The notes: generated by a model not told the origin, from the letters alone. Shown: positions 17,356 through 26,410, numbered from the stretch's first letter. The stretch is 64,000 bases of DNA from Sphingomonas hankyongi (GCF_023516575.1 NZ_JAMGBE010000001.1:62001-126000), one strand, 5' to 3'. Translations and numbers: made by a program.

Positions 17356-18207
17356 ATGCGATCTTTGTTCGCCCGCCGCGACGCTTCCGAAGCCCCGCGC
17401 CAAAAGACAGAGCCGGAAGGATTCTGGTCGACCGTTCGATTCTTCCTTAGCCTCGCCCTGCTGGCCTGGATCCTGCGAAGCCTGATCATCGCCCCGTTCA
17501 GCATTCCATCGGGATCGATGCTGCCGACGCTTCGGATCGGCGACTATCTACTCGTCGCCAAATGGCCCTACGGCTATGCGCAGGTCAGTTTTCCCTGGGG
17601 CTTCCCTCCGATCCATGGCCGCGTTCTCGGCGGCCTGCCTACCCGCGGCGATGTGGTCGTCTTCCGCCACCCGACAGAGGATGCGGACCTGATCAAGCGG
17701 GTGATCGGCCTCCCGGGCGACACGATCGAAGTCCACGGCGGCGCAGTGCTGCTTAACGGCCGGCCGCTCGTCCGCGAGGCTCTGCCCGCATTTCGAATGC
17801 CGATTAGCCCGAACAGCCCCTGCAAGACCATATCCGCTCCGGCAGTCTCGCAGACCGCGGGAACTGCTTACTGCCTCTATCCCGCGTTTCGGGAACAACT
17901 CCCCGACGGTATTACCTACACGACGCTGGACCAGGTCTCCGACGGTCAGGCGGACGATTTCCCCGCGACGCGCGTGCCTTCCGGTCACGTGTTCCTGATG
18001 GGCGACAATCGTGACGACAGCCTCGACAGCCGCTTCGCGCCCGCTCAAGGCGGAGTAGGAATGCTTCCCGTCGACAAGCTGATCGGCCGGGCATTGGTCA
18101 CCTTCTGGTCGACCGACGGGAGCGCATCCTACTTCAAGCCCTGGACGTGGTTCACCGCGCTGCGTGCAGAGCGGATCGGCAACACTTATTCGGAGCAGCG
18201 CCGGTGA
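17356..18207 (+). CDS. lepB: Signal peptidase I
   Basis: A 283-residue inner-membrane protease. A single N-terminal TM helix (about residues 25-45) is followed by IPSGSMLPTLRIGDYLLV with the catalytic Ser, DLIKRVIGLPGDTIE with the catalytic Lys, and GDNRDDSLDSR near the C-terminus. It removes signal peptides from exported proteins on the periplasmic side. A Pro/Cys-containing insert between the last two motifs is common in alphaproteobacterial versions. The ATG at 17356 puts a short cytoplasmic leader before the TM. It overlaps rnc by four bases, giving the classical lepB-rnc-era order. Confidence 0.95.
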   Translation: MRSLFARRDASEAPRQKTEPEGFWSTVRFFLSLALLAWILRSLIIAPFSIPSGSMLPTLRIGDYLLVAKWPYGYAQVSFPWGFPPIHGRVLGGLPTRGDVVVFRHPTEDADLIKRVIGLPGDTIEVHGGAVLLNGRPLVREALPAFRMPISPNSPCKTISAPAVSQTAGTAYCLYPAFREQLPDGITYTTLDQVSDGQADDFPATRVPSGHVFLMGDNRDDSLDSRFAPAQGGVGMLPVDKLIGRALVTFWSTDGSASYFKPWTWFTALRAERIGNTYSEQRR

Positions 18208-18869
18208 GCGCCGACATCCGCGCCTTCATTTCGAAGACTTTCGATTATTCGCCGCGCGACCTCGGTCTCTTCGAACTCGCCTTCACACATTCGAGTGTCG
18301 GCACCGACAGTTACGAGCGGCTGGAATTCCTCGGCGACCGCGTCCTCGGGGTCGTCATCGCCAACGCGCTTTACCTGCGTTACCCCAATGAGCCCGAAGG
18401 CAATCTGTCGAAGCGATACAACGCGTTGGTCGACCGCGAGACATGTGCCGAGAATGGCCGCGAGATCGGCCTTCCGCCGTTCATTCGCCTAGGCAGACAA
18501 GCGCGGGAGGATGGCGCGAAGGACAGCGACAACGTCATCGGCGACGTGATCGAGGCACTGATCGGCGCACTCTTCCTCGATGGCGGGCTGGACGTAGCGG
18601 AGCGCTTCATCCTGAAGACGTGGGCGGCCGATCTCGCAACGCAGCGTCGTGCGCCGCAGCATCCGAAATCGGCATTGCAGGAACTTGCCGCTGCCAAGGG
18701 CTGCAAGCCTCCCCAGTACGATCTGGTGTCACGAACCGGCGCGCATCACGCGCCGCTGTTCCGCGTCCGGGTCAGCGTGAAGTCGCTCGGCGAGGCGGAA
18801 GCCGAAGGGTCGTCGAAGCAGGAAGCGGAAACCTCTGCCGCGGCGACCCTGTTGTCGCAATTGCAATGA
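18204..18869 (+). CDS. rnc: Ribonuclease III
   Basis: A 221-residue RNase III. The signature RLEFLGDRVLG and the downstream DVIEALIGALFLDGG supply the metal-binding acidic residues of the endonuclease domain (residues 1-150), and a double-stranded RNA-binding domain follows (PKSALQELAAAKG to the C-terminus). It cuts structured RNA, including rRNA precursors. The start is a GTG at 18204 overlapping the lepB stop; its own stop overlaps era. Translational coupling in lepB-rnc-era is well known. Confidence 0.95.
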   Translation: MSADIRAFISKTFDYSPRDLGLFELAFTHSSVGTDSYERLEFLGDRVLGVVIANALYLRYPNEPEGNLSKRYNALVDRETCAENGREIGLPPFIRLGRQAREDGAKDSDNVIGDVIEALIGALFLDGGLDVAERFILKTWAADLATQRRAPQHPKSALQELAAAKGCKPPQYDLVSRTGAHHAPLFRVRVSVKSLGEAEAEGSSKQEAETSAAATLLSQLQ

Positions 18870-19759
18870 GTGAGCAGGACACCCGCGCCGGGTTCGTCGC
18901 CGTGATCGGGGCGCCAAATGCCGGCAAGTCGACGTTGGTCAATGCGCTGGTCGGGCAAAAGGTCGCAATCGTCAGCCCGAAGGCGCAAACCACGCGTGCG
19001 CGGCTGATGGGCATTGCGCTCGCCGGCAGCGTCCAGATCCTGCTTGTCGATACGCCCGGAATTTTCCAGCCAAAGCGGCGGCTTGACCGGGCGATGGTCG
19101 CGGCCGCCTGGACCGGGGCGCAGGACGCTGACCTCATCCTCCTCGTGATCGACGCCTCCGAGAGAGTCCGGGATGAAATTCTCGAAGGACTGGAGAAACG
19201 AGAGCATCCCCTGTTTCTCGTGCTCAACAAAGTCGACCTGGTGAAGAAGGAGAAGCTGCTCTCGCTTTCCGCCGAGCTGACCCAGCGCCTCGATCCCGAC
19301 AAGGTCTTCATGATCAGCGCGACGCAGGGCGACGGGGTGCCCGACCTCAAGGACGCGCTCGCGGCGACGATGCCCGAGGGACCCTGGCTCTATCCTGAAG
19401 ACGAAGTCTCGGACGCCACCGATCGCATGATCGCCGCCGAGCTCACCCGCGAGCAGCTCGTCAACCAGCTGCATCAGGAACTCCCCTATGAAACCGCGAT
19501 CGAAACCGAGACCTGGGAGGATAGGCCTGACGGATCGACCGTCATCCGCCAGCAGATCCTCGTCGAGAGAGACAGTCAGAAGGCGATCGTCATCGGCAAG
19601 GGCGGGCGCCGGCTCAAGGCCCTTGGCGCAGCGGCACGCGAAGAGATTGCGCAGCACCTCGGCCGCCCCGTTCACCTGTTCCTCCATGTGAAGGTCAATC
19701 CTCGCTGGGACGAGGACCGCGGCCTTTATCGCGAGATCGGGCTCGACTGGGCGGACTGA
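18866..19759 (+). CDS. era: GTPase Era
   Basis: A 297-residue GTPase. P-loop GAPNAGKST, G3 DTPGIFQPK, G4 NKVD, then a C-terminal KH domain with VIGKGGRRLKALG. Era binds 16S rRNA and helps assemble the small ribosomal subunit. The ATG at 18866 overlaps the rnc stop codon. The last 34 bases overlap the convergent cobB gene, so both reading frames use the same DNA there. Confidence 0.95.
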   Translation: MSEQDTRAGFVAVIGAPNAGKSTLVNALVGQKVAIVSPKAQTTRARLMGIALAGSVQILLVDTPGIFQPKRRLDRAMVAAAWTGAQDADLILLVIDASERVRDEILEGLEKREHPLFLVLNKVDLVKKEKLLSLSAELTQRLDPDKVFMISATQGDGVPDLKDALAATMPEGPWLYPEDEVSDATDRMIAAELTREQLVNQLHQELPYETAIETETWEDRPDGSTVIRQQILVERDSQKAIVIGKGGRRLKALGAAAREEIAQHLGRPVHLFLHVKVNPRWDEDRGLYREIGLDWAD

Positions 19760-20472
19760 AGCAATTCCTCCACCCAGGTAGGCACGACATCGCTCGCGGG
19801 ACCGATGCGTACCTCGTCGAAGAAGATGCTTCCCTGGCTCGGCTCCAGGTTCATTTCGACCGTCATCGCTCCGCAATAGCGAGCGGTCTGGACGAAACCG
19901 GCGGCGGGATAGACCGCGCCCGACGTTCCGATCGATGCGAACAGGTCGCACTCGCGCAATGCGTCTTCGATCCGCTCCATTTCGTAAGGCATCTCGCCGA
20001 ACCAGACGATATCCGGCCGTAAGCCTCCAGCTGTGCCGCAGGCGCGGCATTCGGCGTCGAGGCCCATCGCTCCGGTCCAGGCGAAGCGCTCGTCGCAACG
20101 CAAGCACCACGCTTTCTTGTTCTCGCCGTGCATGTGGATCAGCCGCTTCGAGCCTGCCCTTTCGTGCAGGTCGTCGACATTCTGAGTGACGACGAGCAGC
20201 TCGCCCGGCCATTCGGCGTCGAGCCGCGCAAGCGCCAGATGCGCGGCATTGGGCTTCACTTCCTCCAGCTTGGCACGGCGGGCGTTGTAGAATTGATGAA
20301 CCAGGCCCGGATCGCGAGCGAATGCTTCAGGAGTCGCGACATCCTCGACCCGATGCCCTTCCCACAGACCGTCGTCGCCGCGGAAGGTTGCAAGTCCGCT
20401 TTCGGCGGAAATGCCGGCGCCTGTCAGCACAACGATCCGAGTGACTTCCTGATTCACCTTACGTTTATCCAC
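19726..20472 (-). CDS. cobB: NAD-dependent protein deacylase (sirtuin)
   Basis: A 248-residue sirtuin. GAGISAESGLATFRGDDGLW is the NAD-binding motif, TQNVDDLHERAG holds the conserved Asn-Asp pair, the catalytic His is in HMHGENKK, and four zinc cysteines are present (CLRC and CRAC). The size and motifs fit class III bacterial CobB enzymes that remove acyl groups from lysines. The start is the ATG at 20472. It converges with era with a 34-base overlap. Confidence 0.92.
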   Translation of the reverse strand: MDKRKVNQEVTRIVVLTGAGISAESGLATFRGDDGLWEGHRVEDVATPEAFARDPGLVHQFYNARRAKLEEVKPNAAHLALARLDAEWPGELLVVTQNVDDLHERAGSKRLIHMHGENKKAWCLRCDERFAWTGAMGLDAECRACGTAGGLRPDIVWFGEMPYEMERIEDALRECDLFASIGTSGAVYPAAGFVQTARYCGAMTVEMNLEPSQGSIFFDEVRIGPASDVVPTWVEELLQSAQSSPISR

Positions 20473-20551
20473 AGACCGCTTGCGCGACTCGCGTGTAAAT
20501 GATTGTTTTGCAAGCGGACCGAGTTGAGTTCTTTAAGGGGGGGCCGAGTCA

Positions 20552-21559
20552 GTGAGGAAGATCCTCCGCTCGCGTTTGCCGGAGCGGCTTGCGCACAGGG
20601 CGCCGCCTATTGTCGTTGAAGTGACGATCGGCCTGCTCGCGGCGCTGGCAATGCTGACGCTAAGAGCGTCCCTGTACGGCTTGGCGGGCGATCGCGCGCC
20701 TTACGCTCTGAACTTCCTCGCGGTCGTGGCTGCGGCTGTGCTGGCGGGCTGGCGCAGCGGTCTGATCGCGCTCGTGGCAGGCCAGCTCCTCGTCTGGTAT
20801 ATGATCGTCACTCCGCAGTTCAGCTGGACGGTCGCCGGCGCGGACAGAATTGGCGGCATGGTCATCTCGACCGCCTCTCAGGCGCTCATTCTCCTCGTCA
20901 TCGGTCTCTACCAACGCGAGGTCGACAAGGGGACCGCCGAGCGCGAGCAGCGCCTGGCGCTCCTCGATGAAGCATTGCGGGAAATCGATCACCGTACCCG
21001 CAACAATTACCAGACCGTCCTCGCGATGATCGACCTTCAGGCGCGCAGGGCGCCCGACGCTACTGTCGCAGATGCCCTGCGCCAGGTCAGCGAGCGCATC
21101 CAGGCCATCGCCAATGCCTCACAGCAGCTTGCAGTCCGCAGCGCCGACCTGATGGCAATCCGTCTGGACGACCACCTATGCGGCCTGGTCAAGCAGATCG
21201 AACGGGGCCTGGGTCGGTCCGGCATCGAGATCGACTGTGAGGTCGATGAGGCTACCGCGAGCGTCGAGAAAGCGACGTCCATCTCGATCATCGTCAATGA
21301 GCTTGTCACCAACGCGATCAAGCACGCATTCAATGGCGAGGGCTCCGGCCGCGTGCTGGTCGCCGGCCGCACGGGGAACTCGTTCGAGTTGATCGTGACG
21401 GACGACGGGCGAGGAATGAAGGCTACGCGCAAGGACGATCACGACGGACTTGGCACCAAGCTGATCGAAAGCTTCGCCCGCCAGCTGGGCGCCAAGCATC
21501 AAGTCACCTCGACTGACCAAGGCACTACGCACCGGCTGGTCATTCCCAGCCTGCACTAA
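20552..21559 (+). CDS. Membrane sensor histidine kinase, HisKA_2 type
   Basis: A 335-residue kinase. Three or four hydrophobic segments (about residues 20-130) form a DUF4118-like membrane region. The phospho-acceptor box is LREIDHRTRNNYQTVLAMI, typical of HisKA_2/HWE-like kinases, followed by the N-box IIVNELVTNAIKHAF and G-box DDGRGM. Such kinases in alphaproteobacteria often feed light, stress or general-stress-response pathways. No response regulator is adjacent, so it is an orphan. It starts with GTG at 20552 after AAGGGGGGG. Confidence 0.85.
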   Translation: MRKILRSRLPERLAHRAPPIVVEVTIGLLAALAMLTLRASLYGLAGDRAPYALNFLAVVAAAVLAGWRSGLIALVAGQLLVWYMIVTPQFSWTVAGADRIGGMVISTASQALILLVIGLYQREVDKGTAEREQRLALLDEALREIDHRTRNNYQTVLAMIDLQARRAPDATVADALRQVSERIQAIANASQQLAVRSADLMAIRLDDHLCGLVKQIERGLGRSGIEIDCEVDEATASVEKATSISIIVNELVTNAIKHAFNGEGSGRVLVAGRTGNSFELIVTDDGRGMKATRKDDHDGLGTKLIESFARQLGAKHQVTSTDQGTTHRLVIPSLH

Positions 21560-21635
21560 AGCTTGTGCGACTCGCCGGCCCATGATTGTTACGCGGGCGG
21601 ACCGTTCCCGGCCCCGACGAGGATGGGGGATTGCC

Positions 21636-22148
21636 ATGAAAACTGCATTCACTTTGACCCTGGCGGCTGCGGCACTCGCCCTTGCCGGTTGTGATCATCA
21701 CGCGAAAGGCGAGCACCACGGCGCCGACACGGCCAAGATTGCCGACGAGATCAAGGCCAAGGAGGCGCAGTGGGAAAAAGATTATGGCGCCAAGGACGTG
21801 AATGCGCTGGCGGGGCAATATTCCGGCGATGCGGCGATGGCCGGTCCCGGCGATCCGCTGGCGACATCGGACGCCGAACGGCGCCGGCTGCTCGGTGGTC
21901 TAACCAGCGATCCAAACTTCGCGCTTGAATTCTCTTCCGATCGGATCCTCGTCGCAAAGTCCGGCGACTTGGCGTCCAGCCGCGGGCACTACAGTCTCAC
22001 CATGACCGACAAGGCCACCAACAAGCCGGTCAGCAGCACCGGCTCATACCTGACCGTCTACCGCAAGGAGGACGACGGCAGCTGGAAAGCGGTCGATGAC
22101 TTAATCACGCCGGGCCCGGCGGCAGCGACGCCTGCTGCGGCACAGTAA
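21636..22148 (+). CDS. Lipoprotein with SnoaL/DUF4440-like domain
   Basis: A 170-residue protein with a lipobox LALAGC (Cys20), a His-rich linker after it (DHHAKGEHHG), then an NTF2-like domain: EAQWEKDYGAKDVNALAGQYSGDA at the start and a beta-rich C-terminus with YLTVYRKEDDGSWKAVDD. DUF4440/SnoaL-like domains bind small molecules or act as uncharacterised enzymes. The lipid-anchored form would lie in the periplasm. The ATG at 21636 follows GGGGGA. It ends in a Pro/Ala-rich tail. Confidence 0.75.
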   Translation: MKTAFTLTLAAAALALAGCDHHAKGEHHGADTAKIADEIKAKEAQWEKDYGAKDVNALAGQYSGDAAMAGPGDPLATSDAERRRLLGGLTSDPNFALEFSSDRILVAKSGDLASSRGHYSLTMTDKATNKPVSSTGSYLTVYRKEDDGSWKAVDDLITPGPAAATPAAAQ

Positions 22149-22172
22149 GCCACTTCAGCCGTTGGTGCCGAG

Positions 22173-22919
22173 GTGAGCGACGGGCAAATCCGGATCGGCA
22201 TCGGCGGCTGGACCTACCCGCCATGGCGCGCTGTCTTCTATCCTGAAAAATTCCCGCAGGAGCGCGAGCTCGAATATGCATCGAGCCAGCTCGGAGCGAT
22301 CGAGATCAACGCGACCTTTTACGGCCGCCAGAAGCCGAAAAGTTGGGAAACTTGGGAGAAGACGGTCCCCGACGGCTTCCAGTTTGCGATCAAGGGCTCG
22401 CGCTTTTGCGTGATGCGGTCGCGCTTGTGCGAGGGCGCGGAAGGCATCGGCAATTTCTTCGCCCAGGGCTTCGCTGCATTGGGACCGAAGCTCGGGCCGA
22501 TCCTCTGGCAGTTCGCGGGACGACGGAAGTTCGACGCTGACGACATCGCGGGCTTCATCGATCTGCTTCCCGAAAAGCTCGACGGCATCCGGCTCCGTCA
22601 CGCCATCGAGCCGCGCAGCGAAAGCTTTCGCGATGAGAAGTTCTTCGACCTCTGCCGCGCGCGAAACATTGCGATCGTGTTCGAGGATTCCGACGAATAT
22701 CCGTGCATCGAAGCCGACACCGCGGACTTTGCCTACGCTCGCCTTCAGCGGATGCGGGAAGAGGTCGCCACGGGCTATGAAGATTCGACCCTCGACGGTT
22801 TCGCCGAGCGTGCTCGCAACTGGGTCGGTGAGGGCCGCGACGCTTATATCTTCATGATCAACGGCGCGAAGGTCCGCGCTCCTGCGGCTGCGCTGGCGCT
22901 CCAGGAACGGCTTCGCTAA
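22173..22919 (+). CDS. DUF72 family protein
   Basis: A 248-residue protein with the DUF72 (YecE) layout: a TIM-barrel-like fold with IGIGGWTYPPWRAVFYPE at the start, EINATFYGRQKPKSWETWEK, FAIKGSRFCV and the C-terminal AYIFMINGAKVRAPAAAL. Residue patterns resemble AP-endonuclease-like barrels, but the biochemical role is unknown. It begins with GTG at 22173 and is followed nine bases later by dapB, so they probably share a transcript. Confidence 0.85.
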   Translation: MSDGQIRIGIGGWTYPPWRAVFYPEKFPQERELEYASSQLGAIEINATFYGRQKPKSWETWEKTVPDGFQFAIKGSRFCVMRSRLCEGAEGIGNFFAQGFAALGPKLGPILWQFAGRRKFDADDIAGFIDLLPEKLDGIRLRHAIEPRSESFRDEKFFDLCRARNIAIVFEDSDEYPCIEADTADFAYARLQRMREEVATGYEDSTLDGFAERARNWVGEGRDAYIFMINGAKVRAPAAALALQERLR

Positions 22920-22928
22920 CCAGCAGCC

Positions 22929-23582
22929 ATGCGCACTGCCGACCAGCCGATACGCATCAGCTTGTTCGCGCCCAGCGGGCGGATGGGCCAGGCCATCGCA
23001 TCCGCCGCATCGGACGATCCCGGCTTCGTCATCGACCAGGATCACGCCGATGTCCTCATCGATTTCTCCGCTCCGGCAGCGCTGGAGGCGAGCCTGGATC
23101 GCGCGGTCTCGGCCGGGATTCCGGTCCTCATCGGGACCACGGGGCTCGATAGCACCGCCGACGATCGGATTGCGCAAGCCGCGAAGCAGGTCGCGGTGCT
23201 CCGCGCCGCGAACACGTCGCTCGGCGTCGCCCTCCTTGCCGAGCTTGTCGAGCGGGCGGCGAAAGCGCTCGGGCCAGACTGGGATGCTCAGATTTTCGAG
23301 ATTCATCACCGCAACAAGGTAGACGCGCCATCGGGCACGGCCTTGATGCTGGGCAAGGCAGCGGAAGGCGCCGGCCACTCGGTCGGTTATGCCTCGCTTC
23401 GTGGCGGAACGGTCGCCGGCGATCACGACGTGCTGTTCCTGGGCCCGGAAGAGCGCGTCATCCTGTCTCATCGGGCCGAAAGCCGGATGATCTTCGCCCG
23501 CGGCGCCCTCGCCGGAGCGCGCTTCCTCGTCGGAAAGCCGGCCGGGCTCTATTCGATGCGGGATGTCGTCGGCAGCCTGTGA
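22929..23582 (+). CDS. dapB: 4-hydroxy-tetrahydrodipicolinate reductase (short form)
   Basis: A 217-residue DapB. The nucleotide-binding turn reads APSGRMGQAI, ADVLIDFSAP and IGTTGLD follow, and the substrate signature is HHRNKVDAPSGTA with the catalytic His pair and Lys. It reduces the dipicolinate precursor in lysine and meso-diaminopimelate synthesis. It is about 50 residues shorter than E. coli DapB; the loss falls between the first helix and the DVLIDF strand. Sphingomonad DapBs are often short, so I take it as functional. The stop overlaps nth by four bases. Confidence 0.9.
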   Translation: MRTADQPIRISLFAPSGRMGQAIASAASDDPGFVIDQDHADVLIDFSAPAALEASLDRAVSAGIPVLIGTTGLDSTADDRIAQAAKQVAVLRAANTSLGVALLAELVERAAKALGPDWDAQIFEIHHRNKVDAPSGTALMLGKAAEGAGHSVGYASLRGGTVAGDHDVLFLGPEERVILSHRAESRMIFARGALAGARFLVGKPAGLYSMRDVVGSL

Positions 23583-24346
23583 AACGCGACCAGGTTTTCG
23601 AATTCTTCCGCCGGCTCGCCGAGGCGAACCCCTCGCCGACGACCGAGCTCGAATCCGCCAATCCCTATCAATTGCTCGTTGCGGTCGTGCTCTCAGCCCA
23701 GGCCACCGACGCCAGCGTCAACATCGCCACCCGGCCTCTTTTCGAACGCATTAAGACGCCCCGCCAAATGGTTGATCTAGGCGAGGAAAGTCTGCGCGAC
23801 GCGATCAAGACCATCGGGCTGTTCAATACCAAGGCGAAGAACGTGATCGCCCTCAGCCAGGTGCTGATCGACCAATATGGCGGCGAGATACCTCGCACTC
23901 GGGAGCAACTGCAGGCCCTCCCCGGCGTCGGACGGAAGACAGCCAATGTCGTTCTCAATACGGCCTTCGGCGAGGAAACCTTCGCGGTCGACACGCACGT
24001 CTTCCGTGTCGGCAATCGCACCGGTCTCGCGCCCGGAAAGAATGTCGATGAAGTCGAGGCCAGGCTCGAAAGGATCGTTCCCCAGCCCTTCCGCCGGGAC
24101 GCGCATCACTGGCTCATCCTGCACGGCCGCTACACCTGCAAAGCCAGGCTGCCCGAATGCTGGCGCTGTCCTGTGATCGATCTTTGCCGCTATCAGCCCA
24201 AGACGCCGCCGCCCGAAGAGCGGACTAAACCCACCGCCGCGCGAACCGGGACCCGAGGGTCGTCAGCAGCTCATATTGCGAAAGACCGGACTGGTGCGCC
24301 GCGTCCGGCAAGGCGTAGTCGAGCTCGACCCAGTCGCCTTCCTTGA
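23579..24346 (+). CDS. nth: Endonuclease III
   Basis: A 255-residue Nth. The helix-hairpin-helix LPGVGRKTANVVLN contains the catalytic Lys, VDTHVFRV the catalytic Asp, and CKARLPECWRCPVIDLC gives the four cysteines of the iron-sulfur loop. It removes oxidised pyrimidines in base excision repair. It starts with GTG at 23579 overlapping the dapB stop. After the cluster, about 40 residues of Arg/Pro/Ala-rich sequence continue antisense inside alr (24225-24346), longer than usual for the family. Confidence 0.92.
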   Translation: MKRDQVFEFFRRLAEANPSPTTELESANPYQLLVAVVLSAQATDASVNIATRPLFERIKTPRQMVDLGEESLRDAIKTIGLFNTKAKNVIALSQVLIDQYGGEIPRTREQLQALPGVGRKTANVVLNTAFGEETFAVDTHVFRVGNRTGLAPGKNVDEVEARLERIVPQPFRRDAHHWLILHGRYTCKARLPECWRCPVIDLCRYQPKTPPPEERTKPTAARTGTRGSSAAHIAKDRTGAPRPARRSRARPSRLP

Positions 24347-25253
24347 GGTCGGGTGCGGCGTCGCAGCCGACGGCGATCAGGTCCATCGAGACGCGGCCGA
24401 TCACCGGCAGCGTGATCTCGCCGGCAAATGCCATTCCGCGCGACGAGAAGCCGCGTAAATAGCCGTCCGCGTAACCGATGTTCAGGATTGCGGCCTGCGT
24501 ATCCTCATCGGCGGTGAAGGTTGCCCCATAGCCGCAGCTTTCGCCGGCATGGATAGTGCGGCGCTGGACGATCTGCGCTTCGATTCGAGCCACCTGGCCG
24601 ATCTGGCCCTCCGCCTCGGCGCGAGGAACTCCTCCGTAGATCGACAGCCCGGGCCGGACGAGGTCGAAGCTGTAATCGCGCCCCAGGCAAATGCCGGCCG
24701 AGTTGGCAAGCGCGTAGCGCTTGGCGGATATTGCCCCCACGACAGCACGAAAGCGCTCGAGCTGCATCACATTAAGCGGGCAATTCTCGTCGCCGCACGC
24801 GAGATGGCTGTGGAGCGTATCGATTGAAAGGCCGGCCAGCAGCTCGCTCTGTTCAGGGCGCAGGCCGAGCCGATTGATTCCGGTGTCGATCATCACATCG
24901 CACGCGCGATCGGGCGCGATCTCTTTCCACCTCGCCACCTGGTCGGGACTGTTGAGCACGGGGCGAGCCTGCGAGTTCAGCGCCGCCTGGACGTCGTCGG
25001 GACCGGGACCGTGCAGCACGACGACGCTGGAATCTTCCGGGACGTCGCCCAGCGCCGTGGCTTCGGCATAGGTCGAGACGAAGAAGGTCCGGCATCCCGC
25101 GTCATAAAGCGCATCGAGCGCGTCGCGCGCGCCGAGACCATAGCCGTTCGCTTTGACCGCGGCCCCGGCTGGCACTCCTGCCCGCTCCTGCAGCCAGCGC
25201 CAGTTCGACTGGAGTGCGGAGGCGTCGATGGTCAGGCGCAACGGTTGATGCAT
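24225..25253 (-). CDS. alr: Alanine racemase
   Basis: A 342-residue PLP enzyme. The PLP-binding lysine lies in AAVKANGYGLGA near the N-terminus, and the second catalytic residue, a tyrosine, in ESCGYGATFTADEDTQ. It converts L-alanine to D-alanine for peptidoglycan. Slightly shorter than the common 360-residue forms but with both domains present (barrel, then C-terminal beta domain from about residue 225). The 3' 122 bases overlap the end of nth, which converges on it. Confidence 0.92.
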   Translation of the reverse strand: MHQPLRLTIDASALQSNWRWLQERAGVPAGAAVKANGYGLGARDALDALYDAGCRTFFVSTYAEATALGDVPEDSSVVVLHGPGPDDVQAALNSQARPVLNSPDQVARWKEIAPDRACDVMIDTGINRLGLRPEQSELLAGLSIDTLHSHLACGDENCPLNVMQLERFRAVVGAISAKRYALANSAGICLGRDYSFDLVRPGLSIYGGVPRAEAEGQIGQVARIEAQIVQRRTIHAGESCGYGATFTADEDTQAAILNIGYADGYLRGFSSRGMAFAGEITLPVIGRVSMDLIAVGCDAAPDLKEGDWVELDYALPDAAHQSGLSQYELLTTLGSRFARRWV

Positions 25254-25284
25254 GCAGCGGCCCTAGCTGTTTCGCGTGCGAAGA

Positions 25285-25998
25285 CTAGTCCTGCTCTGCG
25301 CGGTGGGCGGCGGCCAATTCGCCCATCGATGTGAAACGGAAGTCGAAATGCGGCCTCGGGTCCGGCAGCACAGTTGCGCCGGAGCCCGGCTTATCATGCC
25401 TCCGGTCTATCCACGCCGACGCGATCCCCATCAGGTTCGCGGGCACATGATCGTGGAACAGGCTTTGTGCGACGTGGAGCAGGCGGCCCTTTTCGATCCC
25501 CGTGTCCCGCAACCTGTCCAGCATATATTCGAAGTTGCGCAGCGAAGGCTTGTAGGAGCCGATATCCTCAGCCGTGAAGATATGGTCGAACTCTACGCCG
25601 AGCCGCTCATTGCTCCTCGCGAAGCTTCGCCGGTCGACGTTCGACAGTATGATCAGTCTGAAATGCTGCTTGAGGTAGCGGAGCGCTTCCTGAGTATCGG
25701 GGAAGGCCGGCCAGTCACCGACGGACGCACCGAACTCCCTCGCTTCATCGGGCAATGCCGACACCCCGAGGCGAGATGCCAGTCGCTCGTAAACCCGCTC
25801 CAGGAGCTCCGAATAGCGCAGGCCCGGATGTTCCTCCTCGGTCTCGTGCTCGACCGGGCCGTAGATCTGGAGAATGTCCTCAGGCGAGACTTCACCGCGT
25901 TCGGCAAGCGGCGCGAGGGCCCGGGTCAGGCCCGTCTCCCAGTCGATGAGGGTTCCGTAACAGTCGAAGCTCAAAGCCTCGAATTGGGAAAGTCTCAT
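25285..25998 (-). CDS. HAD-superfamily hydrolase (haloacid dehalogenase type II-like)
   Basis: A 237-residue HAD protein. Nucleophile motif I is LSFDCYGTLIDWE, motif II LIILSNVDR, motif III Lys in IGSYKPSLRNFEYML, and the C-terminal acidic motif follows LHVAQSLFHDHVPA. This pattern matches the haloacid dehalogenase type II/phosphatase branch. The substrate cannot be assigned. I used the ATG at 25998; the frame is open further upstream without family similarity. Confidence 0.85.
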   Translation of the reverse strand: MRLSQFEALSFDCYGTLIDWETGLTRALAPLAERGEVSPEDILQIYGPVEHETEEEHPGLRYSELLERVYERLASRLGVSALPDEAREFGASVGDWPAFPDTQEALRYLKQHFRLIILSNVDRRSFARSNERLGVEFDHIFTAEDIGSYKPSLRNFEYMLDRLRDTGIEKGRLLHVAQSLFHDHVPANLMGIASAWIDRRHDKPGSGATVLPDPRPHFDFRFTSMGELAAAHRAEQD

Positions 25999-26068
25999 GT
26001 GAAGTATCCCGCGCGTCTCGGCAGGGGAGCCGCCTAAAGACGCGCGGGAATTGGGGCAAGCGGGACGG

Positions 26069-26410
26069 TCAGCGTGCGATGGCCACGCGGATGCTGTCGT
26101 TTCCATCCTTCGACGCCAGTATCGCATCGCGCTGCTCGTGAGCGCGAGCGAGGACGTCATCGCGGCAGGCGCGGACTGCATTCTTCCCGTGAAGGTCGAC
26201 GTCGGAGGCGGTTCCGCAAACCTCTCGCGCCGCCTGTACGAGCCTGAGTTCGAGCGCGCGCTGGCCGGCGGCATCGTTTAGGTTGAGGTCCGCGGTCCGG
26301 ACGATGCTGACGTTCGTCTCGGGGGTCGCTGGCTCGGAAAAGGCGGGGGCAGCCTTGATGGCGGCTGCGGTGATCAGCGCCGAGGCGATCACGATATTGA
26401 TGGCTTTCAC
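26069..26410 (-). CDS. UrcA family exported protein
   Basis: A 113-residue protein with a signal peptide (roughly residues 1-25) and the UrcA pattern: VRTADLNLNDAAGQRALELRL, then two conserved cysteines in REVCGTAS and VRACRDDVL. UrcA proteins are small periplasmic proteins typical of Caulobacter and sphingomonads, of unknown function. It starts with GTG at 26410 preceded by AGGAG. A second UrcA protein is encoded at 46763-47104. Confidence 0.85.
   Translation of the reverse strand: MKAINIVIASALITAAAIKAAPAFSEPATPETNVSIVRTADLNLNDAAGQRALELRLVQAAREVCGTASDVDLHGKNAVRACRDDVLARAHEQRDAILASKDGNDSIRVAIAR

Noticed and set aside
18746-20212. 488-residue minus-strand frame over era
   Set aside because: Shadow of era and cobB; no motif of its own.
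22155-23471. 438-residue minus-strand frame over DUF72 and dapB
   Set aside because: It covers two recognised genes on the other strand and looks like a codon-bias artefact.
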